From contig DTYD01000142.1 in the NCBI GenBank assembly GCA_012962055.1, positions 1 through 8,916 of the forward strand: 8,916 bases of DNA, read 5' to 3'. The position numbers and the translations under genes are program-made. The notes beneath the pieces are model-generated. The model searched no databases, was not told the origin of the DNA, and saw nothing but the letters and a program-made list of their open reading frames with translations. The number at the start of each line of letters is the position of its first letter. The first letter of the stretch is position 1. This document shows positions 1-6,901 of the stretch, in pieces. Source of the DNA: Hadesarchaea archaeon (GTDB lineage: Archaea > Hadarchaeota > Hadarchaeia > Hadarchaeales > Hadarchaeaceae).

Positions 1-20
1 AAAATATTTTTAAATAAAAT
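1..20 (-). terminator. Possible T-rich terminator after rfcS
   Basis: On the minus strand, 17 bases after the rfcS stop codon, the sequence becomes almost pure A/T with short T runs. That is the usual form of an archaeal intrinsic termination signal. No GC-rich hairpin is seen. The same A/T stretch could be a TATA element of a gene outside the window, so the call is tentative. Confidence 0.35.
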
Positions 21-36
21 GGCGCAGATGGAATGA

Positions 37-1056
37 CTAAGATTCTGGCCTGCCAACCAGACCGAAGTGTGCTAGCATTGCCTCTAGTTGGATCCGTTCG
101 TTTGCCCCCTGTGTAACTCTAAAAGAGAATTCCCCAACTTTATCCACGAGTTCGACCTTAGCGCGCTCTGGTATTTGGAGGTTGAATATTTCCCTGTGAA
201 CTTGGTCTAGGATATCCTCTCCTGCAAGCCCTCTATCGATAAGTAACTCGTGGAGCTTCTTTCTGGCTTCTTCAAATTTTCCGGATAAGGAAAGTTCCAG
301 CATTTGTTTAACTTCTTCGGGTTTTGCGGTGGCACTTACCTCGTAAACAGCCTTTTCGTCCACTTTTTTCTTCAGCGCCGCAGCTGCTTGGAGCACGTTG
401 ATCGCATGTCGCATGTCCCCCTCGCTGACATATATGATAACTTTAATGGCATCCGGGGTTAAAGTAAGTTTTTCCCCGCGTGCGATACGCTTGAGCATGT
501 GTTCTATTTCTTTGTCTGATAGGCGCCTGAATCTGAAAATTGCACAGCGGGATTGGATCGGTTCGATGATGCGGCTGCTAAAGTTACAATCTAAAATAAA
601 TCGGGTGCTGTGGGTAAACATCTCCATTGTTCGACGTAACGCGTGTTGTGCATCCGATGTTAGGGCATCGCTTTCATCAAGTAGAATTATTTTGTACGGG
701 ACATCTCCTATTGGTCTTGTCCTAGCGTAATCCTTTACTTTGGTTCTGATGGTATCTATGCCTCGCTCATCACTAGCGTTCAGCTCTAGTAGATTTTGTC
801 TCCAACCTTCTCCGAACAACTCACGGGCTATACATAACGCGGCTGTAGTTTTTCCTGTTCCTGCAGGCCCGGCAAAGAGAAGATGAGGAAGAGATTTTTT
901 TTCAATGAAACTCTGAAGCCTGTTCATGATCTCTTGCTGTCCAACAATCTCGTTGAGCTTCTGTGGCCTATACTTCTCGATCCAGAGTTTCTCCGCTTCC
1001 AACGTATCGACCTCACTTAAGCTTTTCTCGCATATGTTTTCTGGTGGTTTTGGCAT
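37..1056 (-). CDS. rfcS: Replication factor C small subunit (clamp loader ATPase)
   Basis: Small subunit of the archaeal clamp loader, which uses ATP to open the PCNA ring and load it at primer-template junctions. Seen in order: the N-terminal RFC box LWIEKYRP (24-31), Walker A GPAGTGKT (63-70), Walker B ILLDESD (124-130), sensor 1 around DCNFSS (156-161), the SRC arginine-finger motif in EPIQSRC (165-171), and sensor 2 GDMRHAINVL (213-222), then the helical collar domain. Family members usually begin a few residues before the RFC box and are about 320-330 residues long. The ATG used here adds about 20 residues, has no ribosome binding site, and overlaps the upstream regulator gene by 44 bases. 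A TTG at 1002-1000, with a GAGGT motif 7 bases before it, would give 321 residues and is a good alternative start. The large subunit gene is not in the window. Family assignment is near certain; the start is not. Confidence 0.97.
   Translation of the reverse strand: MPKPPENICEKSLSEVDTLEAEKLWIEKYRPQKLNEIVGQQEIMNRLQSFIEKKSLPHLLFAGPAGTGKTTAALCIARELFGEGWRQNLLELNASDERGIDTIRTKVKDYARTRPIGDVPYKIILLDESDALTSDAQHALRRTMEMFTHSTRFILDCNFSSRIIEPIQSRCAIFRFRRLSDKEIEHMLKRIARGEKLTLTPDAIKVIIYVSEGDMRHAINVLQAAAALKKKVDEKAVYEVSATAKPEEVKQMLELSLSGKFEEARKKLHELLIDRGLAGEDILDQVHREIFNLQIPERAKVELVDKVGEFSFRVTQGANERIQLEAMLAHFGLVGRPES
1010..1016 (-). promoter_or_regulatory. Shine-Dalgarno site favouring an internal TTG start of rfcS
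   Basis: Read on the minus strand this is GTGAGGT, 7 bases before an in-frame TTG (1002-1000) that lies five codons before the conserved LWIEKYRP box. It overlaps the TGA stop (1015-1013) of the upstream regulator, an arrangement typical of translational coupling. The ATG at 1056 has no comparable purine-rich stretch before it. Confidence 0.5.
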
Positions 1057-1378
1057 AAGAATTGAGTAAGCTGTTCAGCACTTTACCAACGACCTCTCGC
1101 TCGAATTTCCCGCGAGATACCTTAATTTTATAAACGTATTTTAGTCCTCCCTTCCCCCTGCTTATACTGGATGAGAGTAACCCACGTTTACACAGCGAAT
1201 TCATCACAGCGTTTACAGTAGAGCGGTTCACGTTGTGCTTGTTTTTTATGAGTGTATGAACGGTTCGGGTGGTCGCACGTTTTTCCCGCCACATGATTGT
1301 CATTATTTCAGACTCGAGAGGACCCAAAACAGTTTGTAATCCTTCTTTATGAGGTCTGTACTCGGTCCAGCTAAACAA
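1013..1378 (-). CDS. BlaI/MecI/CopY-family winged-helix transcriptional regulator
   Basis: A 121-residue protein matching the penicillinase-repressor family. Residues 18-30 (LGPLESEIMTIMW) are the typical first helix. The stretch TTRTVHTLIKNKHNVNRSTVNAVMNSLCKRGLL (about 36-68) is the helix-turn-helix with its recognition helix. The following basic SRGKGGLKYVYKI is the wing. FEREVVGKVLNSLL (about 93-106) is the C-terminal dimerisation helix seen in BlaI and MecI. The length is close to that of bacterial BlaI (about 125). No BlaR1/MecR1-type sensor protease lies nearby, so the inducer is unknown. The start is TTG: an in-frame TGA lies immediately upstream, and GGTGAT sits 4 bases before the TTG. 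The gene runs into rfcS and is divergent from ileS, so its targets may include this intergenic region or rfcS itself (inference). Confidence 0.87.
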   Translation of the reverse strand: MFSWTEYRPHKEGLQTVLGPLESEIMTIMWREKRATTRTVHTLIKNKHNVNRSTVNAVMNSLCKRGLLSSSISRGKGGLKYVYKIKVSRGKFEREVVGKVLNSLLNSYAKTTRKHMREKLK

Positions 1379-1416
1379 TCACATCACCAAAATGCAATCC
1401 AAAATAGAAGTTGTCA

Positions 1417-1426
1417 TAATAAAAAT
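1417..1426 (-). promoter_or_regulatory. Possible TATA element in the regulator-ileS divergent spacer
   Basis: This is the most A/T-rich stretch of the 101-base spacer between two divergent genes. Read on the minus strand it gives TTTTTATTA, about 40 bases before the regulator's TTG, which would leave a short leader holding the GGTGAT ribosome binding site. Read on the plus strand, AATAAAAAT is about 55 bases before the ileS ATG and could also serve that gene. It is a weak match and based on position only. Confidence 0.35.
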
Positions 1427-1479
1427 GTTAGCCCGCGAGATTTTTAGGTGAAAACCCGAAGTAGGTTCTGGTTCGTACA

Positions 1480-4476
1480 ATGATCCAACCCGCAGCGAAG
1501 GTCTATAATGCTAAAAAATTCGAGCACGAGATCCAAAAATGGTGGAAAGAAAGCGGCACCTACGAGAAAGTGAAGCAATTGCATTCAGACTCCAAATCAT
1601 GGTACTTCCTCGACGGCCCCCCCTACGCCAGCGGCGCCATTCACTTGGGGACTGCTTGGAATAAAATAATTAAGGATGCTATTCTCCGTTACAAGACTAT
1701 GCGTGGATTCAATGTCCGCAGACAACCGGGATGGGACTGCCATGGGCTCCCTATTGAAGTAAAGGTCGAGGAAAAGCTCGGGGTCCGGACTAAAAAGGAT
1801 ATTGAGCAGAAAATAGGAGTGGAAAACTTCATCCAGAGCTGCAAACAATGGGCCCTCGATCATGTGGCATTGATGACTGAGCAATTCAAGCGACTTGGTG
1901 TTTGGATGGACTGGGATGGTCCTTATACCACTTTTACAAATGACTACATTGAAACTGCTTGGTGGACACTTAAACGGGCTCACGAGAGTGGTCTTCTTAG
2001 GAAAGACCTCCGCGTAATTCACTGGTGCCCTCGTTGTGAGACGGCTTTGGCGGAACATGAAGTTAGGGGAGAGTATAACGATGTTCATGACCCGTCACTT
2101 TTTGCACGTTTCAAGCTTCGTAATCGTTCCAATGAGTATCTTTTAGTCTGGACCACCACACCTTGGACCCTCCCCGCAGATGTCGCCGTTTGCGTCCACC
2201 CAAATTATGAGTACGCTAGGGTGGCGGTCAATAATGATGTTTACGTCTTGGCGAAATCTCTCGTAGAAAAAGTTATGGATGAACTGGGGGTTGGTGAGTA
2301 TCATGTGCTGGAGTCTGTAACAGGAAAGGTACTCGAAGGAGTCAAGTATGAGCACCCGCTTCTCGACGAAGTCCCAAAACAGCAGGAGTATGTGAACCAC
2401 CACCGTGTCATCTGTGGCGAACATGTCACACTGGAAGAGGGCACCGGTTGTGTTCACACAGCTCCGGGGCACGGGGAGGAGGATTTCGTTGTGGGAACAC
2501 GATACGGGTTACCGGTGTTCAGCCCGATTGGTCCCGACGGTAAATTTACTGAGGAAGCTGGTAAATATGCCGGCATTTTTGTAAAGGAAGCTGATTCAAT
2601 AATCCTCGATGATATACAGCGAAAAGGTATACTGCTAAAGCGTGGCACCATCACCCATTCATACCCTCATTGCTGGCGATGTCGGACTCCCTTACTCTTC
2701 AGGGCCACTGATCAATGGTTCCTCAATGTGGGTGGGATTAAGTCAACCATTCTCAGAAAAAACTCCGGAGAAGTAAAGTGGACACCAGATTGGGTTGCCA
2801 CCCGCTACATAAATGGTGTGAAATCAGTAGGGGATTGGTGTGTCTCACGCCAACGGTACTGGGGAATTCCGCTTCCCGCGTGGGTGTGTGAGCAATGTAA
2901 AAATTTGATCGTAGTGGGCGGGCTGGAAGAGTTAAAAAACTTGTCAACGAAACCGGTCGGTGATATAGACCTCCATCGTCCCAATGTTGACAAGGTGGTA
3001 CTGCGGTGTACGAGGTGTGGTGGTGAAGCTAAACGTGTACCTGACGTATTGGACGTGTGGTTTGACTCGAGCATAGCTTCTTGGGCAAGCCTCGGGTATC
3101 CGAAACGGAGAGAGCTATTTGAACAACTTTGGCCTAGCGAGTTCATAACAGAGGGAGAAGATCAAGTAACGAAATGGTTCTACAGCCAGCAAGTTGTTTC
3201 GGTCATGGCATTCAATGAAGTGCCGTACAAACAGGTGTTGATGCATGGGTTCGCACTCGATGAACGCGGACGAAAGATGTCAAAGTCACTTGGAAATGTA
3301 GTTGAACCCCAGCAAGTCATCGACAGATATGGGGCCGATGTGTTACGGTTCTATATGCTTTCAGCCAACCCGCCTTGGGAGGACCTTAAATTCAATTGGA
3401 GCAGTGTAGAAGTAGTTAACCGTGTGCTGAACGTCTTGTGGAACGTTCATGTGTTCACCACCACATACATGTCCCTAGATGATTTTGACCCGAACAAGAC
3501 AAATTTGGATTTAGTTCGTGTCAATTTCTTACCTGAAGACATTTGGATGATTTCACGAATCAACAACGTTGTGCGTGAGGTTACAAGAGCCTTTGACGGG
3601 TATGATCTTCACCACGCTTCACGGGTAGTGGCGAATTTTACGTTGGAGGACCTAAGCCGTTGGTATGTTCGTTTGGTGCGGGAAAGAGTTTGGATTGAAA
3701 AGAATGATCCAAGAAAGTTAGCTGCGTATGTGGTACTTTATCAGGCAGTACATACCTTGGTTAGGTTGTTAGCTCCTTTCATGCCGCATGTGAGTGAGAT
3801 AATCTACAGAGAACTCGTAAAAGCTGTTTCTCCCGATGCACCAGAAAGTGTTCACATGTTGCCTTGGCCTTCAGTAAATGAGACTTCAATAAATCCAAAG
3901 TTAGAGCAAGGGATGAACGTTATCCGTGCGTTTGTTGAAGCCAATGCTTCCGTGAGACAGCGGGCAAAACTAAAGCTACGATGGCCGGTAGGTAAAGCAG
4001 TAATTCAGCTCTCTTCACTGGATATAGGAATTTATCTCAAACCTTTGGAAGAACTTCTCCAGGCACAGTTAAACTGCAAGGAACTCGTACTAGTTGAATC
4101 TGAGGAAGATTTTGAAAGGGAGATTTCCGAGAACTTCGTCCCGGTCCAGACCGAGTTCGGAAAGATGGCCATCGACACAAAGATAACACCAGAACTGCAG
4201 GCCGAATGCTTAGCGCGTGAAATTGTCAGAAGATTGCAAATGATGCGCAAGGAGATGGATTTGGGCATGGAAGAGCGTGTTGATGTCGATATCGGTCTCA
4301 AGACTGGAGAGAATTTGAAACTTCTAGCTACCCAACAAAGATACATTTCACGAGAGGTACGGGTCAGGAACTTCCGCATATGCCGGTTCAAAGAAGTATC
4401 TGGAGATGGATACCTAAAGGACTGGAACGTCGATGGAGACAGCTTCAGACTGCTAATCAAGCGTCTGTTTATTTAA
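1480..4476 (+). CDS. ileS: Isoleucyl-tRNA synthetase, archaeal/eukaryotic type
   Basis: Cytosolic class I aminoacyl-tRNA synthetase that attaches isoleucine to tRNA-Ile and hydrolyses misformed valyl products. The 998 residues show the whole family layout. The catalytic start is FLDGPPYASGAIHLGT, with the HIGH-type motif HLGT at 55-58. The CP1 editing domain contains WTTTPW (224-229) and HTAPGHGEEDF (326-336), the latter with the editing-site aspartate. WCVSRQRYWGIP precedes the second half of the Rossmann fold, and KMSKS lies at 599-603. A helical anticodon-binding domain follows, with a C-terminal extension. Two four-cysteine zinc sites are visible: C183/C186 with C398/C401, and C470/C473 with C510/C513. 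An in-frame TAG at 1462-1464 lies just upstream, so the ATG at 1480 is the first plausible start. The ribosome binding site is weak. Nothing looks broken. Confidence 0.99.
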   Translation: MIQPAAKVYNAKKFEHEIQKWWKESGTYEKVKQLHSDSKSWYFLDGPPYASGAIHLGTAWNKIIKDAILRYKTMRGFNVRRQPGWDCHGLPIEVKVEEKLGVRTKKDIEQKIGVENFIQSCKQWALDHVALMTEQFKRLGVWMDWDGPYTTFTNDYIETAWWTLKRAHESGLLRKDLRVIHWCPRCETALAEHEVRGEYNDVHDPSLFARFKLRNRSNEYLLVWTTTPWTLPADVAVCVHPNYEYARVAVNNDVYVLAKSLVEKVMDELGVGEYHVLESVTGKVLEGVKYEHPLLDEVPKQQEYVNHHRVICGEHVTLEEGTGCVHTAPGHGEEDFVVGTRYGLPVFSPIGPDGKFTEEAGKYAGIFVKEADSIILDDIQRKGILLKRGTITHSYPHCWRCRTPLLFRATDQWFLNVGGIKSTILRKNSGEVKWTPDWVATRYINGVKSVGDWCVSRQRYWGIPLPAWVCEQCKNLIVVGGLEELKNLSTKPVGDIDLHRPNVDKVVLRCTRCGGEAKRVPDVLDVWFDSSIASWASLGYPKRRELFEQLWPSEFITEGEDQVTKWFYSQQVVSVMAFNEVPYKQVLMHGFALDERGRKMSKSLGNVVEPQQVIDRYGADVLRFYMLSANPPWEDLKFNWSSVEVVNRVLNVLWNVHVFTTTYMSLDDFDPNKTNLDLVRVNFLPEDIWMISRINNVVREVTRAFDGYDLHHASRVVANFTLEDLSRWYVRLVRERVWIEKNDPRKLAAYVVLYQAVHTLVRLLAPFMPHVSEIIYRELVKAVSPDAPESVHMLPWPSVNETSINPKLEQGMNVIRAFVEANASVRQRAKLKLRWPVGKAVIQLSSLDIGIYLKPLEELLQAQLNCKELVLVESEEDFEREISENFVPVQTEFGKMAIDTKITPELQAECLAREIVRRLQMMRKEMDLGMEERVDVDIGLKTGENLKLLATQQRYISREVRVRNFRICRFKEVSGDGYLKDWNVDGDSFRLLIKRLFI

Positions 4477-4494
4477 CAATGCGTGCAATGAGAC

Positions 4495-4512
4495 TTCTTT
4501 TTTTTCTTTTTT
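4495..4512 (+). terminator. T-rich intrinsic terminator of ileS
   Basis: Eighteen bases after the ileS stop codon there is a pure pyrimidine tract made of TTC, eight Ts, C and six Ts. Archaeal RNA polymerase terminates at such T tracts without needing a hairpin. It sits in the 46-base gap between two convergent genes. On the opposite strand it is an A tract, so it can only end ileS transcription and not that of the membrane-protein gene. Confidence 0.75.
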
Positions 4513-4522
4513 GCCATAGACT

Positions 4523-4909
4523 TCACCCTTCCGTTATTATTTTTTCCATCCGTTTAAGAATGGCTTTTTCATATTCACTCAGTAATCCGCGTCGGACACG
4601 CTCGAGATATTTTATTTTAGAGGAAAATTTGCGTATCATAGCCGCTGTTATTATAACTGGGAAGGCAAGCGCTATTATCATAAGGGGGATCCAAACATTG
4701 TATGTTATCCCCAAGGCTCTGGCATCCATCGTGGTAATTGCCGAGAAAAACATAGATAGACCAAATGTCCAAGCCGCCATCCCAAACTTTAGCAAGCGTT
4801 TTGAGTATGTCCACTGAAGCTCGTGAAGTCGGGTCAATTCACGATTAGCGGCTTGGAGCTGCCGTTTCAGTTTTAGAGCTTTCGAGGATGTGGCTTTTTT
4901 CTTGGGCAT
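4523..4909 (-). CDS. Small two-helix membrane protein with basic coiled-coil ends, unknown function
   Basis: I do not recognise a family. The 128 residues show a lysine/arginine-rich helical N-terminus (about 1-41) with heptad-like spacing of leucines. A hydrophobic segment follows at about 43-62 (GMAAWTFGLSMFFSAITTMD), then a short loop and a second hydrophobic segment at about 73-92 (WIPLMIIALAFPVIITAAMI). A charged helical C-terminus (about 93-126) closes the protein. The positive charges on both ends predict that both termini are cytoplasmic, with a hairpin in the membrane. There is no signal peptide. The layout is loosely like the DUF106/EMC3 insertase relatives, but the protein is shorter and I see no specific motif, so I do not assign it. 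The start ATG has a GGAAATG stretch about 9 bases upstream. It is divergent from HMG-CoA reductase and convergent with ileS. Confidence 0.8.
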   Translation of the reverse strand: MPKKKATSSKALKLKRQLQAANRELTRLHELQWTYSKRLLKFGMAAWTFGLSMFFSAITTMDARALGITYNVWIPLMIIALAFPVIITAAMIRKFSSKIKYLERVRRGLLSEYEKAILKRMEKIITEG

Positions 4910-4939
4910 TATATCATTTCCTTTTCTAGACTCTAACGG

Positions 4940-4947
4940 ATTTATAC
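4940..4947. promoter_or_regulatory. Shared TATA element between two divergent genes
   Basis: The spacer is only 68 bases, and its best TATA candidate reads TTTATA (4941-4946) on the plus strand and TATAAAT on the minus strand. It lies about 34 bases before the HMG-CoA reductase ATG and about 34 bases before the membrane-protein ATG. With archaeal spacing of about 25-27 bases to the transcription start, both mRNAs would have leaders of under about 10 bases. One TBP-binding site therefore probably serves both directions; this is inferred from sequence only. Confidence 0.5.
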
Positions 4948-4966
4948 CTAATTCACGGTTAAATTA

Positions 4967-4974
4967 GAAGGGAA
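4967..4974 (+). promoter_or_regulatory. Ribosome binding site of the HMG-CoA reductase gene
   Basis: The purine stretch GAAGGGAA ends 3 bases before the ATG at 4978. It is a moderate Shine-Dalgarno match and supports this ATG as the start, in agreement with the alignment of the protein's N-terminus to the family. Confidence 0.5.
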
Positions 4975-4977
4975 ACT

Positions 4978-6252
4978 ATGGGTAGAACATCAGAAGCACC
5001 TGGCTTTTACAAACTGAGCTCCATGGAGAGGCTAAAATTTGTGCAAGAGTTCGCAGGGCTTAGCGATGATGACATAAAACTTCTGCAAAAGACTGGCGCA
5101 CTAGGACTCGAACAGGCGAATCGTATGATTGAAAACGTAATTGGTACAACAGAGTTGCCACTTGGAATCGCCACAAATTTTCTCATCAATGGTAAGGATT
5201 ACCTCGTCCCAATGGCTATAGAGGAGCCATCGGTTGTGGCGGCCGCCTCTAACGCTGCCAAGATAGCCCGCTCGCGCGGAGGTTTCTACACCGAGAGCAC
5301 CCCATCTATAATGATAGGCCAAGTTCAGCTCGTCGATGTCAAAAATCCTTCAAAGGCAAAGGAAACGATACTCGCACAGAAAAAACAAATCCTATCCAAA
5401 GCGAACGGGCAGGATCCTTTTCTAGTAAAACTGGGCGGCGGGGCCGTAGATCTAGAGGCACACGTGATAGATACCCCTCAAGGCTCGATGGTCATCACCC
5501 ATCTTCTCGTGGACGTACGCGACGCGATGGGGGCAAATGTGATAAACACAATGTGCGAAGCTGTTGCCCCCATGATTGGGGAACTGGCGGGTGGCAAAGT
5601 TTCTCTTCGGATAGTCTCAAATTTAGCGACCCATCGAATGGCACGCGCTAAAGCTACCTTCTCGAGGGAAGCGCTAGGTGGAGAAGAAGCGGTCGAGGGG
5701 GTCCTGCGGGCTTACGCTTTCGCGGCAGCTGACCCCTACCGTTGTGCCACACACAACAAAGGAGTGATGAATGGGATCATCGCCGTGGCCTTGGCGACGG
5801 CGAACGATACACGAGCACTAGAAGCAGGAGCTCATGCATACGCATCAAAGGACGGAGCGTACAAGTCGTTAACCCACTGGGAACGGGATGTTAATGGCGA
5901 TCTTGTGGGGAGCATTGAGCTTCCTGTGGCGGTTGGGGTCATCGGAGGGGCGACAGGGGTGCATCCTGTGGCAAAAATTTGTAGGAAAATACTGGGGGTG
6001 AAAACCGCGCGCGAGCTTGGAGAGGTTATGGCGGCGGTTGGATTAGCACAAAACTTGGCGGCGATGCGGGCACTAGTTGCCGAGGGTATTCAAGCAGGTC
6101 ACATGAAATTACATGCCCGAAATATGGCCACGATGGCCGGGGCCAAGGGTGAACTTATAGACATTGTGGCTAGAAAGATGGTCATGGAAAAGAAGATAAG
6201 ACTAGATCGGGCAGTAGAGATCTTGAGAGAACTAAAAAGCGAAAAAAGCTAG
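4978..6252 (+). CDS. mvaA: Class II hydroxymethylglutaryl-CoA reductase
   Basis: Interconverts HMG-CoA and mevalonate. In archaea the reductive direction feeds isoprenoid lipid synthesis. The 424-residue sequence aligns almost without gaps, from memory, to the Pseudomonas mevalonii class II enzyme (428 residues). IENVIGT (51-57) and EEPS (82-85) carry the catalytic Glu83. The nucleotide-binding stretch DVRDAMGAN is at 179-187. HNKG has catalytic Lys261, the ND pair has Asp277, and GHM has the catalytic His375 near the mobile C-terminal flap. Asp146, which favours NADH over NADPH in the Pseudomonas enzyme, is present at the same position. No membrane anchor is seen, so the enzyme should be soluble. 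Class II enzymes in archaea are known from Archaeoglobales and Thermoplasmatales and are attributed to transfer from bacteria. The stop codon lies directly against an insertion-element remnant, but the C-terminus has normal length. Confidence 0.98.
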   Translation: MGRTSEAPGFYKLSSMERLKFVQEFAGLSDDDIKLLQKTGALGLEQANRMIENVIGTTELPLGIATNFLINGKDYLVPMAIEEPSVVAAASNAAKIARSRGGFYTESTPSIMIGQVQLVDVKNPSKAKETILAQKKQILSKANGQDPFLVKLGGGAVDLEAHVIDTPQGSMVITHLLVDVRDAMGANVINTMCEAVAPMIGELAGGKVSLRIVSNLATHRMARAKATFSREALGGEEAVEGVLRAYAFAAADPYRCATHNKGVMNGIIAVALATANDTRALEAGAHAYASKDGAYKSLTHWERDVNGDLVGSIELPVAVGVIGGATGVHPVAKICRKILGVKTARELGEVMAAVGLAQNLAAMRALVAEGIQAGHMKLHARNMATMAGAKGELIDIVARKMVMEKKIRLDRAVEILRELKSEKS

Positions 6253-6625
6253 GCTTGTCTACACCTCCTCTTTTTCGAGCAGTTCGACCACGAGCCGACC
6301 ACAGATGAACTCACGGGGGGGCCTAGAGAAACTTCGGAAGCCGGAGAAAATACTCACGGACAACGGATGCCAGTTCAAGGGGAAGTGGAGAGAGTGGTGC
6401 AAAAACAACGGCGTCGAACCACTGTTTGCACACCCGTACTACCCACAGGACAAGGGAAAGGTCGAGCGGACCATCAGAAACCTCGCCGAGGAATTCCTCA
6501 ACTTACTGAGGAAGTTCCCAGACTGGCCTGGCGATAGACTAAAGTACAGGCGATGGTACAACGGGGAGAGATTTCATCGTGGGATAAACACCCAGCCCGC
6601 AAGATTGTATCCCGCGTCGATCTGA
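6253..6625 (+). pseudogene. Truncated IS481-type transposase (rve/DDE integrase core, C-terminal half)
   Basis: The clear part runs in one frame from the ATG at 6305 to 6625 (106 residues). KPEKILTDNGCQF (12-24) contains the second catalytic Asp (D19). HPYYPQDKGKVER (43-55) contains the catalytic Glu (E54), with 34 residues between them. A terminal YNGERFHRGINTQPARLY resembles the usual end of the family. The first catalytic Asp and the N-terminal helix-turn-helix are missing; intact members have about 300 residues. Just upstream, another frame (6253-6313) reads LHLLFFEQFDHEPTTDEL, which looks like the preceding part of the same core. Removing one G from the six-G run at 6314-6319 would join the two into DELTGGLEKLRKPEKI. 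The gene is therefore both truncated and probably frameshifted, and cannot encode an active transposase. The ATG at 6305 is unlikely to be a genuine start. Confidence 0.85.
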
Positions 6626-6805
6626 CGATCCCAGCTACGGCCCGAACTCTTGGCCTCCATCGCCAGCCGGAGGTCTCTTCATCGGGCGATGAACGCCGGC
6701 ATTTCTCGTTAGAGTGATCAACTGCTGCCGTTCAGCACGACCTCAGTCGTCGTTCAGAAGAATAGATACGACAATCAAACGGCGGGAAATTTGCTATTGG
6801 GCCAC

Positions 6806-6862
6806 AAGTGTTAAGTTGAGAAGTTTACTTGAACCGAAAGTGTTAACTTGGAAAGTTTACTT
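6806..6862. repeat. Two 25-base direct repeats with 32-base period
   Basis: Copy 1 is 6806-6830 and copy 2 is 6838-6862, matching at 22 of 25 positions with the differences clustered at positions 10, 14 and 15. Both start AAGTGTTAA and end AAGTTTACTT. They are separated by 7 bases. The most likely reading is transposase binding sites at the right end of the IS remnant. Another possibility is an activator or repressor site for the V4R gene, whose TATA-like element follows within about 20 bases. Confidence 0.75.
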
Positions 6863-6877
6863 AACATGACCCCAAGT

Positions 6878-6886
6878 CTTTTATGA
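6878..6886 (+). promoter_or_regulatory. TATA-like element of the V4R gene
   Basis: The stretch TCTTTTATG is centred about 20 bases before the ATG at 6902, and no purine-rich ribosome binding site lies between them. This spacing fits an archaeal leaderless transcript starting at or near the ATG. An in-frame second ATG at 6908 could then be used with a leader of a few bases. Confidence 0.45.
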
Positions 6887-6901
6887 CTCATCAACAAAAA
6901 A

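Larger units (their letters stand above)
6253..6866 (+). mobile_element. Degenerate IS481-like insertion sequence remnant
   Basis: This interval starts right after the HMG-CoA reductase stop codon. It holds the broken end of a DDE transposase, then about 180 bases with no gene (6626-6805), then two near-identical repeats ending at 6862. The suggested right tip is at 6866: read inward on the minus strand the tip starts TGTTAAGT, the TG...CA form common for IS ends. No matching left end is seen near 6253, so the left part of the element, with most of the transposase, seems to be lost. The transposase gene is plainly recognisable; the outer limits are inferred. Confidence 0.6.

Noticed and set aside
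1597..4460. Several long open frames on the minus strand opposite ileS.
   Set aside because: They lie wholly within a confidently assigned gene, show no family motifs, and have compositions typical of antisense shadows.
6626..6805. Possible small gene or hairpin RNA after the transposase remnant; CCTCC at 6654-6658 can pair with GGAGG at 6669-6673.
   Set aside because: The stem has only five base pairs, no T run follows, and no coding frame with start and ribosome binding site is seen. It is most simply non-coding IS sequence.
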